Shown here piece by piece: positions 1 to 9,197 of a stretch of DNA of 64,000 bases. The stretch is from JAOAFZ01 sp964412815 (GTDB lineage Bacteria; Patescibacteriota; Microgenomatia; UBA1406; GWC2-37-13): assembly GCA_964412815.1 (NCBI GenBank), contig CAYPQF010000038.1:79925-143924 (forward strand). The letters run 5' to 3'. Position numbers and translations under genes: made by a program. How positions within the stretch are numbered: position 1 is the stretch's first letter; each line of letters starts with the position of its first letter. The notes beneath the pieces are model-generated. The model ran no database searches, was not told the origin of the DNA, and saw nothing but the letters and a program-made list of their open reading frames with translations.

Positions 1-802
1 CCCAGAGTATTCCCCACATCTGCACTGAAACAAGAGACAACCCGTACGCATCCATCAGCGACATAAACACACCGCCCAGAAAGTTATTGATCGTCGTAAA
101 GAAGATTAAGGGGAGAAGTCCCGGAACATCACGTAATACTTTAATTGTTCCTTTTAAATCAATATTTTTAGGAACTTCTGCGCCATCCACATGGACGATA
201 CCTTTTTCCGGAATCTCCATACCATAAAGATGCGCAATTGCAGCTAGGCTGAGAATAACAGCAAGAATTAAAACCGGACCCATTCCCAGATATCCTACCA
301 GCATAGCACTGATCACCGAAACAAACATAAACGCGACACCATTTACTGTTCCTGCTAACCCATTTGCTTTGTCACGACCATCTTCGGGTATCAGAATCTT
401 AACTAAGGTTGGAACGACAATTCCACGAATGTTCCCTGCCAGAACGCCAAACAGAACCAGGGGCATAAAAATCCAGATCAGGACATTCTGAGTATTGTGA
501 AATGTCTCTGGTGGAGCCGTATAAAACAGAGCCGTACAAAGTAAATAGATAATCAACGAAAAGATACTGGACCACATCATGACTGTTTTCTTTTTGTTGT
601 GGTCAACCAGACTACCAAACCAGATCCCGGTTGCCGCCACAGTCAAGGTGTAAATACCTGACATCATGGATGTGGCAAATACAGACTCGGTTTGAAGAAA
701 GATATAGAATATCAGCGCAAACCAGACCGTCATATTGACAAGAGTTGATATAGTAGAGTTGGCAAGGACCTGATAAAAGACCCGCGTGTTACGATTCGAC
801 AT
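1..802 (-). CDS. MFS transporter, 3' part missing at window edge
   Basis: This reading frame is open from the ATG at 802 to the window edge (about 267 codons), so the C-terminal part lies outside. The translation begins MSNRNTRVFYQVLANS and contains at least six hydrophobic segments, a cytoplasmic loop with DHNKKK after the second segment (the MFS loop 2-3 position) and a central charged linker with the VDGAEVPKN region. This is the pattern of major facilitator drug/metabolite exporters of about 420-440 residues. The substrate cannot be told. A TACAAT box lies 5-6 nt before the ATG with no SD, so the mRNA is probably leaderless. It lies downstream of, and in the same direction as, the ArsR/AHSA1 pair. 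Confidence 0.85.
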   Translation of the reverse strand, partial: MSNRNTRVFYQVLANSTISTLVNMTVWFALIFYIFLQTESVFATSMMSGIYTLTVAATGIWFGSLVDHNKKKTVMMWSSIFSLIIYLLCTALFYTAPPETFHNTQNVLIWIFMPLVLFGVLAGNIRGIVVPTLVKILIPEDGRDKANGLAGTVNGVAFMFVSVISAMLVGYLGMGPVLILAVILSLAAIAHLYGMEIPEKGIVHVDGAEVPKNIDLKGTIKVLRDVPGLLPLIFFTTINNFLGGVFMSLMDAYGLSLVSVQMWGILW

Positions 803-841
803 AGACTATTGTATCGTGTAAAACCAAAAAATGAGTATGAA

Positions 842-1342
842 TTATAATGACTGTTTCTGTAATAGTTGATCAAGACGTTCAAGAGACTGATTAAAGCCTT
901 CTTCTACCCCCATTTCAACGATTTTTTCGAGTTCTTCGACAGAGTTGAACGTTGTGGTACTCACTAATCTCGTTTTAGTTCCATGATCTTCAAAGATATT
1001 CGTAATTTCAAGCGTCGGCATTGTTGTTGCAATCTCAAATGCCTCATTAGAAAACTGATCGGTGTAGATCATTTTTTCCGGGGCAATAATTTCTTTATAG
1101 GTTGCGACACCACACGAAACCATCTGCTGACCACCCTGTTCGTACATACAATACTTCCACTGCCCTCCTGCTTTCAGATCAAGGTGGTGTACCTTAGTTG
1201 TCCAGTTTTGAGGCCCCCACCAGGCTTCTATCAATTCAGGTTTGGTGTAAGCATCCCATACCAGCTGACGCTCGGCATCGAAATCACGTTTCATAATAAG
1301 TTGGCGGTCATCTTTGTTCACGATTACTGAGAGTCTATTCAT
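842..1342 (-). CDS. AHSA1/SRPBCC-domain protein
   Basis: 166 residues with the hallmarks of the AHSA1 (activator of Hsp90 ATPase-like) START/SRPBCC fold. An N-terminal strand leads into the VWDAYTKPELIEAWWGP motif near residue 28, then the FEDHGTKTRLV strand and a long C-terminal helix EEGFNQSLERLDQLL. Bacterial members bind small hydrophobic ligands or act as stress-related proteins with an ArsR partner. The gene starts 6 nt after the ArsR stop, so the two form one operon, a very common pairing. No SD is evident, and translational coupling is likely. The ligand is unknown. Confidence 0.9.
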   Translation of the reverse strand: MNRLSVIVNKDDRQLIMKRDFDAERQLVWDAYTKPELIEAWWGPQNWTTKVHHLDLKAGGQWKYCMYEQGGQQMVSCGVATYKEIIAPEKMIYTDQFSNEAFEIATTMPTLEITNIFEDHGTKTRLVSTTTFNSVEELEKIVEMGVEEGFNQSLERLDQLLQKQSL

Positions 1343-1348
1343 GTTTGT

Positions 1349-1672
1349 TTATTTTGAAATTTTTAATTGGTGTAATACTGTATCCAGGCGGTTATACCGC
1401 TCACTCCATACTGTTTTTATCTGCTCTACCCACTGTTCCAGTATTTCTAACTGTCGCGGATTTATTCGATACAGTCTTTTTTGTGCCTGTTTTTGCACCG
1501 TTACCAGTTCGGCATCACGTAACACCTTTAAGTGCTGCGAAATCGCGGGAGCACTCACTCGAAACCTTCCGGATATTGCCGATGCACTGAGTTCTCCTTC
1601 ACGCGCCAGCATCTCAAAAATATCACGACGAGTTGGCTCAGATAATGCATAAAACACAGTGGTAATGACCAT
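1349..1672 (-). CDS. ArsR-family winged-helix repressor
   Basis: Start set at the ATG at 1672 (MVITTVFYALSEPTRRDI), the usual N-terminus of the family; a longer frame goes up to 1720 but runs through the promoter. The 107 residues carry the ArsR core: ALSEPTRRDIFEMLAREGELSASAI, then the recognition helix region APAISQHLKVLRDAELV, then the wing. No cysteine metal site is seen, as expected for the AHSA1-linked subgroup. The ATG lies a few bases after a possible -10 and no SD is present. An inverted repeat at 1697-1716 overlaps the -35, so autoregulation together with the downstream AHSA1 gene is likely. Confidence 0.9.
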   Translation of the reverse strand: MVITTVFYALSEPTRRDIFEMLAREGELSASAISGRFRVSAPAISQHLKVLRDAELVTVQKQAQKRLYRINPRQLEILEQWVEQIKTVWSERYNRLDTVLHQLKISK

Positions 1673-1696
1673 AACACTATGGTAGTCTAACTTATT

Positions 1697-1716
1697 ATTT
1701 AAGTCAATACTTAAAT
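1697..1716 (-). promoter_or_regulatory. Palindromic operator over the ArsR/AHSA1 promoter
   Basis: Perfect 8-bp inverted repeat, ATTTAAGT-CAAT-ACTTAAAT. It contains the minus-strand -35 candidate TTGACT. Its size and position fit an ArsR dimer site. Confidence 0.6.
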
Positions 1717-1776
1717 ACATGCTCTAACAGTCTTCTTACATTTGCTTCGTTTCGCCGAAGATGGCATACTTATACT

Positions 1777-3162
1777 ATGCTTGAAAATAACTCACCGTGG
1801 ATTGCGCAGTTAAAGCGTGTACGTCCTATTACTGGGCTTACCTGTGACACAAAAAAGGATATTGCAATCGTGGGTGGTGGTATTGCCGGCATCACGACTG
1901 CCTACTACATTCTGACCATGACGAAAAAATCGGTGGTACTCCTCGAAGGAGATAAGATTGCTCATGGTGCAACCGGACATAATGCAGGTCAAGTAGTGCA
2001 CTATTTTGAACGCCCCTTTGCTGATATTGTCGCAGAATATGGACTCGAAGCGGCTGCCGATGCTCAGCGCGCAATTCTCTATGCCTGGGATTTAATTGAC
2101 GAAATCTATCTGAATGCAGGATTGAAAACACCCATGCACCGGTTTACCGGATATGCCGGCTGTACCCGGGTAGAAGATGTATTGCAGCATCTGGAAAATA
2201 AATATCTTCGCCATCGCGCCGCAATTTATATGGAACAGGTTATGATTGCCGAAGAAGCTCCATGGCTGGACCAGATTCCAGCGGAATATAAAAATCTCTA
2301 TTCACTATTACCTCAGAAAGATATTATGTCACTCCTCGAGACGCATGACACCAATTTTATGGCAGCTCTCTCTACTGAAAAAGCGGTTGTAAACAGTGCA
2401 CTATTTACCGAGGAACTGGCAGGTTTTCTCCTTAAGATGTATTCTGATCGCTTTGTGATTCATGAGATGACACATGTATCAAAAGTTATCACCAATACCA
2501 AAGAAGTACAGTTGCAGACCAAAAAATGCCTGGTGACGGCGGATAAAGTGGTGCTGTGCACCAATGGATTTGAACATTTTGAGATTGAAAACAAAAGCGG
2601 GTTTGCAATCGACAGCAAGTTTCATATGTTTGTAGACGGATTAATCGGGTATATGGCCGGATATACCGAGCCAATGAACAGACCTCCGATCGCAATCAGC
2701 TACTTTAAGGGAGATTTTGATGAAACCGGACATCCCCTGTATTTTTATCTGACCCGGAGGCCCTATGAAACCGAAAAAAATGTCAGTCATAATCTGGTAT
2801 GCATTGGCGGACCGGAAAAGGATCTGATCGAACGAAAACAGTATCTGCGCACGCGTCATTCCTTTCTCAATACAACATTGACGCGCATCAACTCGTTCTT
2901 AAGAACCACCTATAAACCGTTTCCGAAGAATAAACGAACCTTTAAGTTTCACTGGCATGGTTTGATGGGATATACCCGAAACATGCTGCGTCTGATCGGA
3001 GAAGAACCATGTAACAAAAATCTGCTCTACAATCTGGGGTGTAACGGGGTGGGGATTCTTCCTTCGATATTCGGAGGAAAACGCGTTGCACAGCTCATTC
3101 GAGGTGATCGTGTGCCAAAGATGATCTTTGATCCGGTAGATAAACGCAGCCAGGTAAAATAA
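1777..3162 (+). CDS. FAD-dependent oxidoreductase (DAO family)
   Basis: 461 residues. The Rossmann motif IAIVGGGIAGITTAYY lies at about residues 29-44 and is followed by the acidic end of strand 2 (VVLLEGD) and the flavin-loop motif GATGHNAGQ, all typical of the D-amino-acid oxidase/GlpD/gamma-glutamylputrescine oxidase superfamily (PF01266). The C-terminus has the second FAD-contact motif, with NLLYNLGCNGVGILPSIFGG. The amine or amino-acid substrate cannot be inferred. The upstream TATACT box touches the ATG and there is no SD. It is divergent from the ArsR operon, and the next gene follows after 11 nt, so they may be co-transcribed. Confidence 0.85.
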   Translation: MLENNSPWIAQLKRVRPITGLTCDTKKDIAIVGGGIAGITTAYYILTMTKKSVVLLEGDKIAHGATGHNAGQVVHYFERPFADIVAEYGLEAAADAQRAILYAWDLIDEIYLNAGLKTPMHRFTGYAGCTRVEDVLQHLENKYLRHRAAIYMEQVMIAEEAPWLDQIPAEYKNLYSLLPQKDIMSLLETHDTNFMAALSTEKAVVNSALFTEELAGFLLKMYSDRFVIHEMTHVSKVITNTKEVQLQTKKCLVTADKVVLCTNGFEHFEIENKSGFAIDSKFHMFVDGLIGYMAGYTEPMNRPPIAISYFKGDFDETGHPLYFYLTRRPYETEKNVSHNLVCIGGPEKDLIERKQYLRTRHSFLNTTLTRINSFLRTTYKPFPKNKRTFKFHWHGLMGYTRNMLRLIGEEPCNKNLLYNLGCNGVGILPSIFGGKRVAQLIRGDRVPKMIFDPVDKRSQVK

Positions 3163-3173
3163 CGGAGAAAAAA

Positions 3174-4343
3174 GTGAAACGAATATACTATTCTTACGTT
3201 GTATATTGTATGAAAAAATCAACTATTATTCTTCTAACCTGTGTGAGTGTTCTCGTCATTGCCGCCCTCTTCTGGTTCCGTGAAAAACCCGGACAACGAC
3301 AAACCGGTACCAATACTCCACCCGTTGAAACGGTTCAGCCACCCGCTGACTGGAAAACCTTCACGGATCCTACCTTCGGGTATGTATTGCGCATTCCTCC
3401 CGATGTGCTACTGCGGGAAAATACCTCCGACACCAACCGCTTTGCACCTTCAGGCCCGATCAGTGATACCCCACTGGGTCTGACACACTTTTTAGCTGTA
3501 TCTGTGTTCTTTGAAGGTCTTCCGGGAAGCTATAATCAAAGTTACCTGAACTCTCTGCTGGAACTCAAGATCGGAGAATCAAAACCAGCTGCCGACGGGG
3601 CACCGGGACAAGGAGAATGGTTTACCTACACGCGTACGGCAGATATGAATGTGAATGGCCAGACAATCTATACCTACCAGAATTCAAACCCCTGGGAAAA
3701 ACCGGAAGGGACAACCGAATACGTCTATCTGCTTCCTATGTCCGGTCAGTACTATTTCTTTGCAGGATATATCCCTGCAGAACAGTCTGAGACCTGGAAT
3801 AAACAGGTCCTGGATTCCATTGTCTCATCCTTGGAGCTTCCCAAAGAGATGGCAACGTGCACCATGGATGCAAAAGTCTGTCCTGACGGCTCAAGTGTTG
3901 GACGCGTAGGAATGAAATGTGCGTTTCAAGCCTGCCCGATTGTACCGGAAGATACTCAGAATTGGCAGATAATTGATACGAGTGACCATTTTCGAGTACG
4001 TGTTCCTGCCAACTGGAAGGTAACAAACTCGGAAGATAATAACGGGGCAATGCAAATTACCCGTATCGAAGGGCCTGAAGGATGGGTGCAGTTTGCCACC
4101 GGGACCGGTTTTGGTGGTGCGTGTGATAACACCTGGACTCAAATTCAGACCGTAAACCGTTTGTTAACCGCTTGCGAAGGGAGACAGGAAAATGGCACTA
4201 TCATACTCTCACAGATGAGCACGGAGATTCGTTCTGAAAATGGTCAGTCCCGCTATTTCGATGGAGTTGCACAAATAGAAGCTCCTTCAGAACAGAATTT
4301 GAACACCGTGTATACTATCCTCAGCTCACTGGAGTTTAAGTAA
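3174..4343 (+). CDS. Membrane-anchored PsbP-like protein, function unknown
   Basis: 389 residues from a GTG preceded by GGAG. An ATG at 3210 is an alternative and would start the signal anchor directly (MKKSTIILLTCVSVLVIAALFWF). After the anchor and a Pro/Thr linker come two similar halves of the kind seen in PsbP-like CPR surface proteins: WKTFTDPTFGYVLRIPPDV near residue 60 and WQIIDTSDHFRVRVPANWKV near residue 260. Between them is a small Cys-rich piece, CTMDAKVCPDGSSVGRVGMKCAFQACP, that could form disulfides outside the cell. It lies between the oxidoreductase and the sigma factor, all on the same strand. Confidence 0.7.
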   Translation: MKRIYYSYVVYCMKKSTIILLTCVSVLVIAALFWFREKPGQRQTGTNTPPVETVQPPADWKTFTDPTFGYVLRIPPDVLLRENTSDTNRFAPSGPISDTPLGLTHFLAVSVFFEGLPGSYNQSYLNSLLELKIGESKPAADGAPGQGEWFTYTRTADMNVNGQTIYTYQNSNPWEKPEGTTEYVYLLPMSGQYYFFAGYIPAEQSETWNKQVLDSIVSSLELPKEMATCTMDAKVCPDGSSVGRVGMKCAFQACPIVPEDTQNWQIIDTSDHFRVRVPANWKVTNSEDNNGAMQITRIEGPEGWVQFATGTGFGGACDNTWTQIQTVNRLLTACEGRQENGTIILSQMSTEIRSENGQSRYFDGVAQIEAPSEQNLNTVYTILSSLEFK

Positions 4344-4351
4344 TTTTCATC

Positions 4352-4948
4352 ATGAACACGGGACAAGCAATACCGGAACCGGAGTTAATTCGTCGCGCAA
4401 AGATAGATCGCAACGCGTTTGGGGATCTCTATGATATCTACTATGACCGGATTTTAAACTACTGCATCCGTCGGGTCGGGTCGGTTGAAACAGGGGCTGA
4501 TCTCTGCGCCGAAACCTTTTTCAAGGCTATGAAGTACATCGGCTCGTACAAACCATCCGGGGCTCCATTCTCTTCGTGGTTGTACGCAATTGCGGGGAAT
4601 GTGATTATGGACCACTTTCGCGGTCTTAAAAAACAAACTACCTCACTGGATACACTTACCACTCGTATTGGCTTCGAAGAACGATCTGCCACCGATGTTG
4701 AAGCAGAAATTCAGCAGGAAGAAGAGCGTATACTGCTCCATCGAACCTTTTTAGAGATTCAACAGGCACTTACCAGACTGGATGAAAAGTTCCAGGAGGT
4801 TCTGACACTTCGTTTTTTTGAAGGAAAAAAAACCAGAGAAATCAGTGAGATTATTAATAAAAATGAAAATACCGTGAAGACTCTCATAAAACGAGGTCTT
4901 GCACAGCTCCGGAAACAGTGCACCCTTCCGGAAGGATACACGTTATAA
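4352..4948 (+). CDS. ECF-type RNA polymerase sigma factor
   Basis: 198 residues with region 2 (FGDLYDIYYDRILNYCIRRVG, then AEDL-like ADLCAETFFKAM and the -10 binding segment FSSWLYAIAGNVIMDHFR) and region 4 (LDEKFQEVLTLRFFEGKKTREIS with the helix-turn-helix NENTVKTLIKRGLAQLRK). It directs RNA polymerase to a special promoter set. The gene starts 8 nt after the preceding stop without SD. The next gene, a single-pass membrane protein 7 nt downstream, is the likely anti-sigma partner, giving a membrane-controlled regulon. Targets are unknown. Confidence 0.93.
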   Translation: MNTGQAIPEPELIRRAKIDRNAFGDLYDIYYDRILNYCIRRVGSVETGADLCAETFFKAMKYIGSYKPSGAPFSSWLYAIAGNVIMDHFRGLKKQTTSLDTLTTRIGFEERSATDVEAEIQQEEERILLHRTFLEIQQALTRLDEKFQEVLTLRFFEGKKTREISEIINKNENTVKTLIKRGLAQLRKQCTLPEGYTL

Positions 4949-4955
4949 CAGTAGT

Positions 4956-5591
4956 ATGACTAACTCTAACCCATCAGTTCGGTTACCACGGCACAAAGAA
5001 GCACTTAAGCAGATGCTTATGGAACAGTACCAGCCTCATCGTGAAGACCAGGGACTCAGACGATTACTGGTCGCGTACGGGGCAGTTGTTGCCTGTTTCT
5101 GTCTCCTGTTTGCGGGAGGAGGACTCTGGTATCTTTCTTCTATCAATGCACCTGGTTACGCAGAACGCAGATTACTCAAAATAGCTGAACGAAATGCAGC
5201 CGCACTGCCACGTGATCAGATTCTGCAGGCGGAAATGCAGTTACAGGAAGATCTGGAACTCACTCTCGCACAGGCTCTCACCGCTGATGATCTTGAGTTT
5301 GTGCCGGAAAATCGTATTGCACGAGTACTCCCCGATTCCTCGCAGACGATTGCAATGGCTCCCGTTTATGATACGGCTCCGATGGAAGCAGCCGAAGATA
5401 TGACCATGAGCATGAAATCTGCTCCTGCAACAGAAACGGCTGCTACCGGTGAAATTGACCTTTCTGAAGGGGCAATCGCCGTACCTGCAAACGTAATACG
5501 CGTACTCAGATACACAAACAGCGAAGGCAAACTCGTATATCTGGGTCTTGACGCAAACAGTCTTCCTATCTATAAAAAAACTGAAGACTAA
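4956..5591 (+). CDS. Single-pass membrane protein, probable anti-sigma partner
   Basis: Start set at ATG 4956, just after the sigma-factor stop; a longer frame begins inside the sigma gene and was discarded. 211 residues: a basic cytoplasmic head of about 45 residues, one membrane span (LLVAYGAVVACFCLLFAGGGLWYL), then an extracytoplasmic part with acidic helices and a short C-terminal domain. No zinc-binding anti-sigma motif is seen, so the role rests only on its position behind the ECF gene. Confidence 0.65.
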   Translation: MTNSNPSVRLPRHKEALKQMLMEQYQPHREDQGLRRLLVAYGAVVACFCLLFAGGGLWYLSSINAPGYAERRLLKIAERNAAALPRDQILQAEMQLQEDLELTLAQALTADDLEFVPENRIARVLPDSSQTIAMAPVYDTAPMEAAEDMTMSMKSAPATETAATGEIDLSEGAIAVPANVIRVLRYTNSEGKLVYLGLDANSLPIYKKTED

Positions 5592-5683
5592 ACGGGCACC
5601 TCTTCTTACCACTCAGCGACGGTGACATTCCGGTTTACGATCAATCTGCTGAGTTAGACTGGCAATTTACCACATAATATGAT

Positions 5684-5696
5684 ATACTATGGGATA
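5684..5696 (+). promoter_or_regulatory. Promoter of GC-rich gene with TACTATRGGA box
   Basis: ATACTATGGGATA containing the -10 TATACT. The same sequence recurs before the gene at 15677. It starts a leadered mRNA, unlike host promoters. Confidence 0.6.
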
Positions 5697-5731
5697 TTCG
5701 GTAGCGTACTTTGATTTGGAGGAACAGCCCG

Positions 5732-6172
5732 ATGAACACGCAGACCACCGCCGGGACCTTCGACCGCAGCTCTCGCACCTATCTCTTCGACATTGATCAG
5801 GAGACCATGGCGTGGAGCGGGACGATCGAGGCGCTGCAGGCCATGGTGAGCCCACACGGTTTCTTCGCATTTGTCTGCCAGAGCCAGACGCCGCCGGTCA
5901 TCCTGATCGGTGAGGGTCTGCTCATCAGCATCCCGAAGGAGCGCGGGTGGAACCACGCCAGCTACATCCTGCTGGCTAGGGCCAACGCCCTCGTCCGCGA
6001 GATCAGCAACGGGAACGTGACCTACACCCGCACCCTGCGCGAGGGCGAGCGGCTGAGCCGGCACAAGCGATCAGCCAGCAAGCAGATCTGCCCTCCAGAC
6101 TATCACTACCGGGCGGCGGAAGGACTTCGGTCCTTCCGCTCCCCACACCATCTCCTTACCGCTCTCATATGA
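5732..6172 (+). CDS. GC-rich orphan protein (cassette 1)
   Basis: Start set at ATG 5732 because GGAGG lies at 5718-5722; the frame is open from a TTG at 5711. 146 residues with no family I recognise: a hydrophobic-charged mix with EALQAMVSPHGFFAFVCQ, GEGLLISIPKERGW and a basic C-terminus. Base composition and codon use are far more GC-rich than the neighbours. Oddly, the frame runs through a strong UUCG hairpin at 6116-6139 and stops only beyond it, so the last 20 residues may not be original (lost stop or frameshift). It is the first of twelve such genes in the window. Confidence 0.6.
   Translation: MNTQTTAGTFDRSSRTYLFDIDQETMAWSGTIEALQAMVSPHGFFAFVCQSQTPPVILIGEGLLISIPKERGWNHASYILLARANALVREISNGNVTYTRTLREGERLSRHKRSASKQICPPDYHYRAAEGLRSFRSPHHLLTALI
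6116..6139 (+). terminator. UUCG-loop hairpin inside cassette 1 ORF end
   Basis: GCGGAAGGAC-TTCG-GTCCTTCCGC, a 10-bp stem with a tetraloop. No T-tract follows, so it may be an RNA-stability hairpin rather than a full terminator. Confidence 0.5.
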
Positions 6173-6203
6173 GATAATGAGTATAGATACCATTATCCCT
6201 GTA

Positions 6204-9161
6204 ATGAGAGTTCACACTATATATATAGTACTTCTGGCATCAATACTGTTTTTTGCAGCTCCCTCTATCTCTGCTCATAGCACCGGCAGTTCGCTGACTG
6301 CGACTCTCCAAACAGAGAACCGGGCAAACCCGGTACTTATTCTGACAAACCAGGGTTCTGAACCTTGCAAGATAGCATCCACCGCGTTAGGGACCATCAC
6401 TATCACACGATTGGATCAACAGGGGAAAGAAATAGATGCGGTACCGATCCAGGTCGGGTTTGAAGAAGATCCGGCACTATTCCTCCAGGATCAACTGGAA
6501 GAACTTGCGCCCGCCGAAAGCCTGGAAATACCTCTCCCGGTCTCTGATCTCAATTCTAAACCCGCACTCCGGACCATCGTCTGGTCTCCGGAAGCAGGCT
6601 CCTTTGGAGCGCTCTATCCTTTTTCACCAGATACCCCCTATCAACTTGCCCTCACCTACTCTATTCCCCTGGTTGAGGTAGAGGGGCCGCCTCTCTGTGG
6701 CTCGGCAACGGCAACAACCGGATCGACACTTCCGCCACTGATCGAACAGGCAGCAACAGTACCCTGGTGGGTTGGGGCTGCAATACTTACGAGTATTATT
6801 CTCATTCTCATCTTACTGATATGGATATGGAAAAAACGGCGGTCCCCTGGCACAACTAAAACTAAAAAGAGTTCCACTCATCAGATTCTCAAGGCTGTAC
6901 TTATCGGTTCTTTGCTGGCAGGACTGGCGGCCACTCGTCCCGTTTCAGCAGACTACACGGTGCCCGCGGGAGATGAAGGAGCATTTAACGAATGCATGGA
7001 CACATTCAACAGCCATCCGGATATTACCGGTCCAATCCTGGACGCACTTGGCAGAGGGACGATTGTGATAGAAACGAACCGGGACCGCGAAAACTATGCA
7101 ACAGATTATCCCGACGGAAGTTACCATATTCATTGGGACCCCGAAAGTGTCTACAACTACCACAGTGATGGCGGTACCATTACCTCTACTCCGTGTGACC
7201 GGCTCTTTCATGAGATGTATCATGTATACGAAATGATGAATGGCACATTCAACCGGGCACCCTGCGGCTCCAGCGGAATCGAGACCAAAGAAGTAACTGC
7301 CACCCGCGCGCAAAACCAGCTCCGGGAAGCACTGGGACTTCCACCACGTACCCACTATGGTGATACGCCGCTCCCGACCGGAGACTGTTCGGAACCAGCC
7401 GCTCCCTCAGACTGTACCGGTAGTGACTGTGGTTCCAGCAGGGGAGATCCTCACCTCAAAACATTTGATACACTACGCTACAGCTTTCAGGCTGCCGGCG
7501 AGTTTATTCTGGCAAAAAGTACGGTCGATACCTTCGAGGTTCAAGTACGGCAACAACCCTGGCTGGACTCCCGGACCGTAGCGGTAACAACCGCGGTCTC
7601 GATGCGAAATGGCACAGACCGGATAGAGTTACATCTCCAGAACGGTTCTCCCATACTGCTTATTAATGGTTCTGCACAGACAATTACCAAGAGAACTCTG
7701 CCTGCTGGCGGCACCGTTTCTTCAGTAAACGGCAGAAAAATTACCGTAACCTGGCCTGATGGGACAACTGTTGTGACGGGACCCGTCGGATCGCTCAACC
7801 TGGATATAACGGTAAACCCGTCACCGGAGCGGGTAGGGAAACTGGAAGGACTCCTGGGAAACTATAACGCCGAAACTGCAGACGATCTGGTAATTCGCGG
7901 CACTACAGAAACAGTTACTCCAGCGTTTGAGTCACTCTACCCCCGCTTTGCAGACAGCTGGAGAGTAACACCGGAATCAAGTTTGTTTACGTACTCCGAT
8001 GGCACCTCAACCGAAACCTATACCGATCGCCGTTTCCCGTACCAGGAGGTAACTGCAGACACTGTTCCCAACCGTGCATTTGCAGAAGCTGTCTGTACAG
8101 CTATGGGCGTCATCGATCCGGTTTCACGGGAAAACTGTATTATCGATGTCGCGTCCACCGGCAGGCCTGAATTCGCGGCCTCGGCACTGGCTGATCAGCA
8201 GGCAGCAGCCATAACCCGTGATGATACCGGAGAGGCGATTACGTTAACCACAGAGGAAGATGATACTGCCCGGGCCAGCTTTGATGCTACTGCCGGAGAA
8301 CAGGTCTTTGTTGACCTAATCAATGCTTCCGCCACGAGCCGCTGCGGAACACTACTCCTGTTTAATCAGGCGGGAGATCGTATCGCAACTGGGTGCATCA
8401 TCAACGGCAGGGGTTCAATCGATACTACCGAGCTACCGGAATCAGGCCGGTATACCATCTCGATAGCAAACTGGTCAGAGATGCCTGCTGCGCGTCTGCG
8501 GCTGATCAGGGTACAGGATCAGAGCATCGACATTACTCCGGATGGACCTGTGGTTGAGGCACAACTTGCCACCCCTGGCATGAAAACAATCGCAACATTC
8601 CAGGCAGAAGCAGGACAAAACGTATTTATAGAGGCAACAGAGAGTACGCTTCCCAGCCAGTGTGGAGGGCTGAAGTTGCTCTCTCCGGAAGGCAAGACAC
8701 TCAAGACCGGGTGTATCATCGGCAGCTCGGGCTCTATTAATACCACAGAACTTCCCGAGCGGGGCACGTATTCGGTTGTTCTCGATCCGTCAGACCGCGA
8801 CGTTGGCTCTGCCAAACTGCGCTTGTACGCGATTAGCAACTTAGAAGAATCTATTACCATTGGTGGATCAGCTGTCCAGTTACAACTGGATAAACCCGGT
8901 ACCAGTGCGCGACTCAATTTTACCGGCACCGCAGGTCAGACCGTCTTTATCGAAGTTACCGATAACACGCTGCCCGGACAATGTGGGGGCTTTGCGCTGA
9001 TAGATGCGGCAGGAGAACGTGTTGCCAACGGCTGCATACTGGGAGCAACAGGATCGATGGAAGAAGACGGGATCGCTCTCCCGGCTGATGGGCGGTACAC
9101 CATTCTGATTGACCCTTCGGACGAACACATCGGAAGCCTGAAGGTTCGGGTACGGGAGTAA
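6204..9161 (+). CDS. Large surface protein: M91-like metalloprotease, VWD domain, three C-terminal repeats
   Basis: Start set at ATG 6204 (signal peptide MRVHTIYIVLLASILFFAAPSISA, -10 CATTAT 7 nt upstream); an ATG at 6177 is possible. About 985 residues. Order: N-terminal domain to about 190; membrane span WWVGAAILTSIILILILLIWIW; a second signal-like hydrophobic stretch near 235-255; a domain with LFHEMYHVYEMMNG and downstream IETKEVTATRAQNQLREALGLPPR, resembling the HExxH plus Glu pattern of M91/NleD-type peptidases; a VWD domain beginning GDPHLKTFDTLRYSFQAAGEF; then three repeats of about 105 residues, each with the CGG...L..G..I..GCI..G.GS pattern. The two secretion-type segments suggest fusion of two secreted proteins. 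Confidence 0.75.
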   Translation: MRVHTIYIVLLASILFFAAPSISAHSTGSSLTATLQTENRANPVLILTNQGSEPCKIASTALGTITITRLDQQGKEIDAVPIQVGFEEDPALFLQDQLEELAPAESLEIPLPVSDLNSKPALRTIVWSPEAGSFGALYPFSPDTPYQLALTYSIPLVEVEGPPLCGSATATTGSTLPPLIEQAATVPWWVGAAILTSIILILILLIWIWKKRRSPGTTKTKKSSTHQILKAVLIGSLLAGLAATRPVSADYTVPAGDEGAFNECMDTFNSHPDITGPILDALGRGTIVIETNRDRENYATDYPDGSYHIHWDPESVYNYHSDGGTITSTPCDRLFHEMYHVYEMMNGTFNRAPCGSSGIETKEVTATRAQNQLREALGLPPRTHYGDTPLPTGDCSEPAAPSDCTGSDCGSSRGDPHLKTFDTLRYSFQAAGEFILAKSTVDTFEVQVRQQPWLDSRTVAVTTAVSMRNGTDRIELHLQNGSPILLINGSAQTITKRTLPAGGTVSSVNGRKITVTWPDGTTVVTGPVGSLNLDITVNPSPERVGKLEGLLGNYNAETADDLVIRGTTETVTPAFESLYPRFADSWRVTPESSLFTYSDGTSTETYTDRRFPYQEVTADTVPNRAFAEAVCTAMGVIDPVSRENCIIDVASTGRPEFAASALADQQAAAITRDDTGEAITLTTEEDDTARASFDATAGEQVFVDLINASATSRCGTLLLFNQAGDRIATGCIINGRGSIDTTELPESGRYTISIANWSEMPAARLRLIRVQDQSIDITPDGPVVEAQLATPGMKTIATFQAEAGQNVFIEATESTLPSQCGGLKLLSPEGKTLKTGCIIGSSGSINTTELPERGTYSVVLDPSDRDVGSAKLRLYAISNLEESITIGGSAVQLQLDKPGTSARLNFTGTAGQTVFIEVTDNTLPGQCGGFALIDAAGERVANGCILGATGSMEEDGIALPADGRYTILIDPSDEHIGSLKVRVRE

Positions 9162-9197
9162 TGCAGATAGGCGTGACTTATATTTGACAGGCGTGTA

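Noticed and set aside
1314..1652. Plus-strand ORF opposite the ArsR gene
   Set aside because: It is a Cys/Ser-rich shadow of the minus-strand regulator with no start signal.
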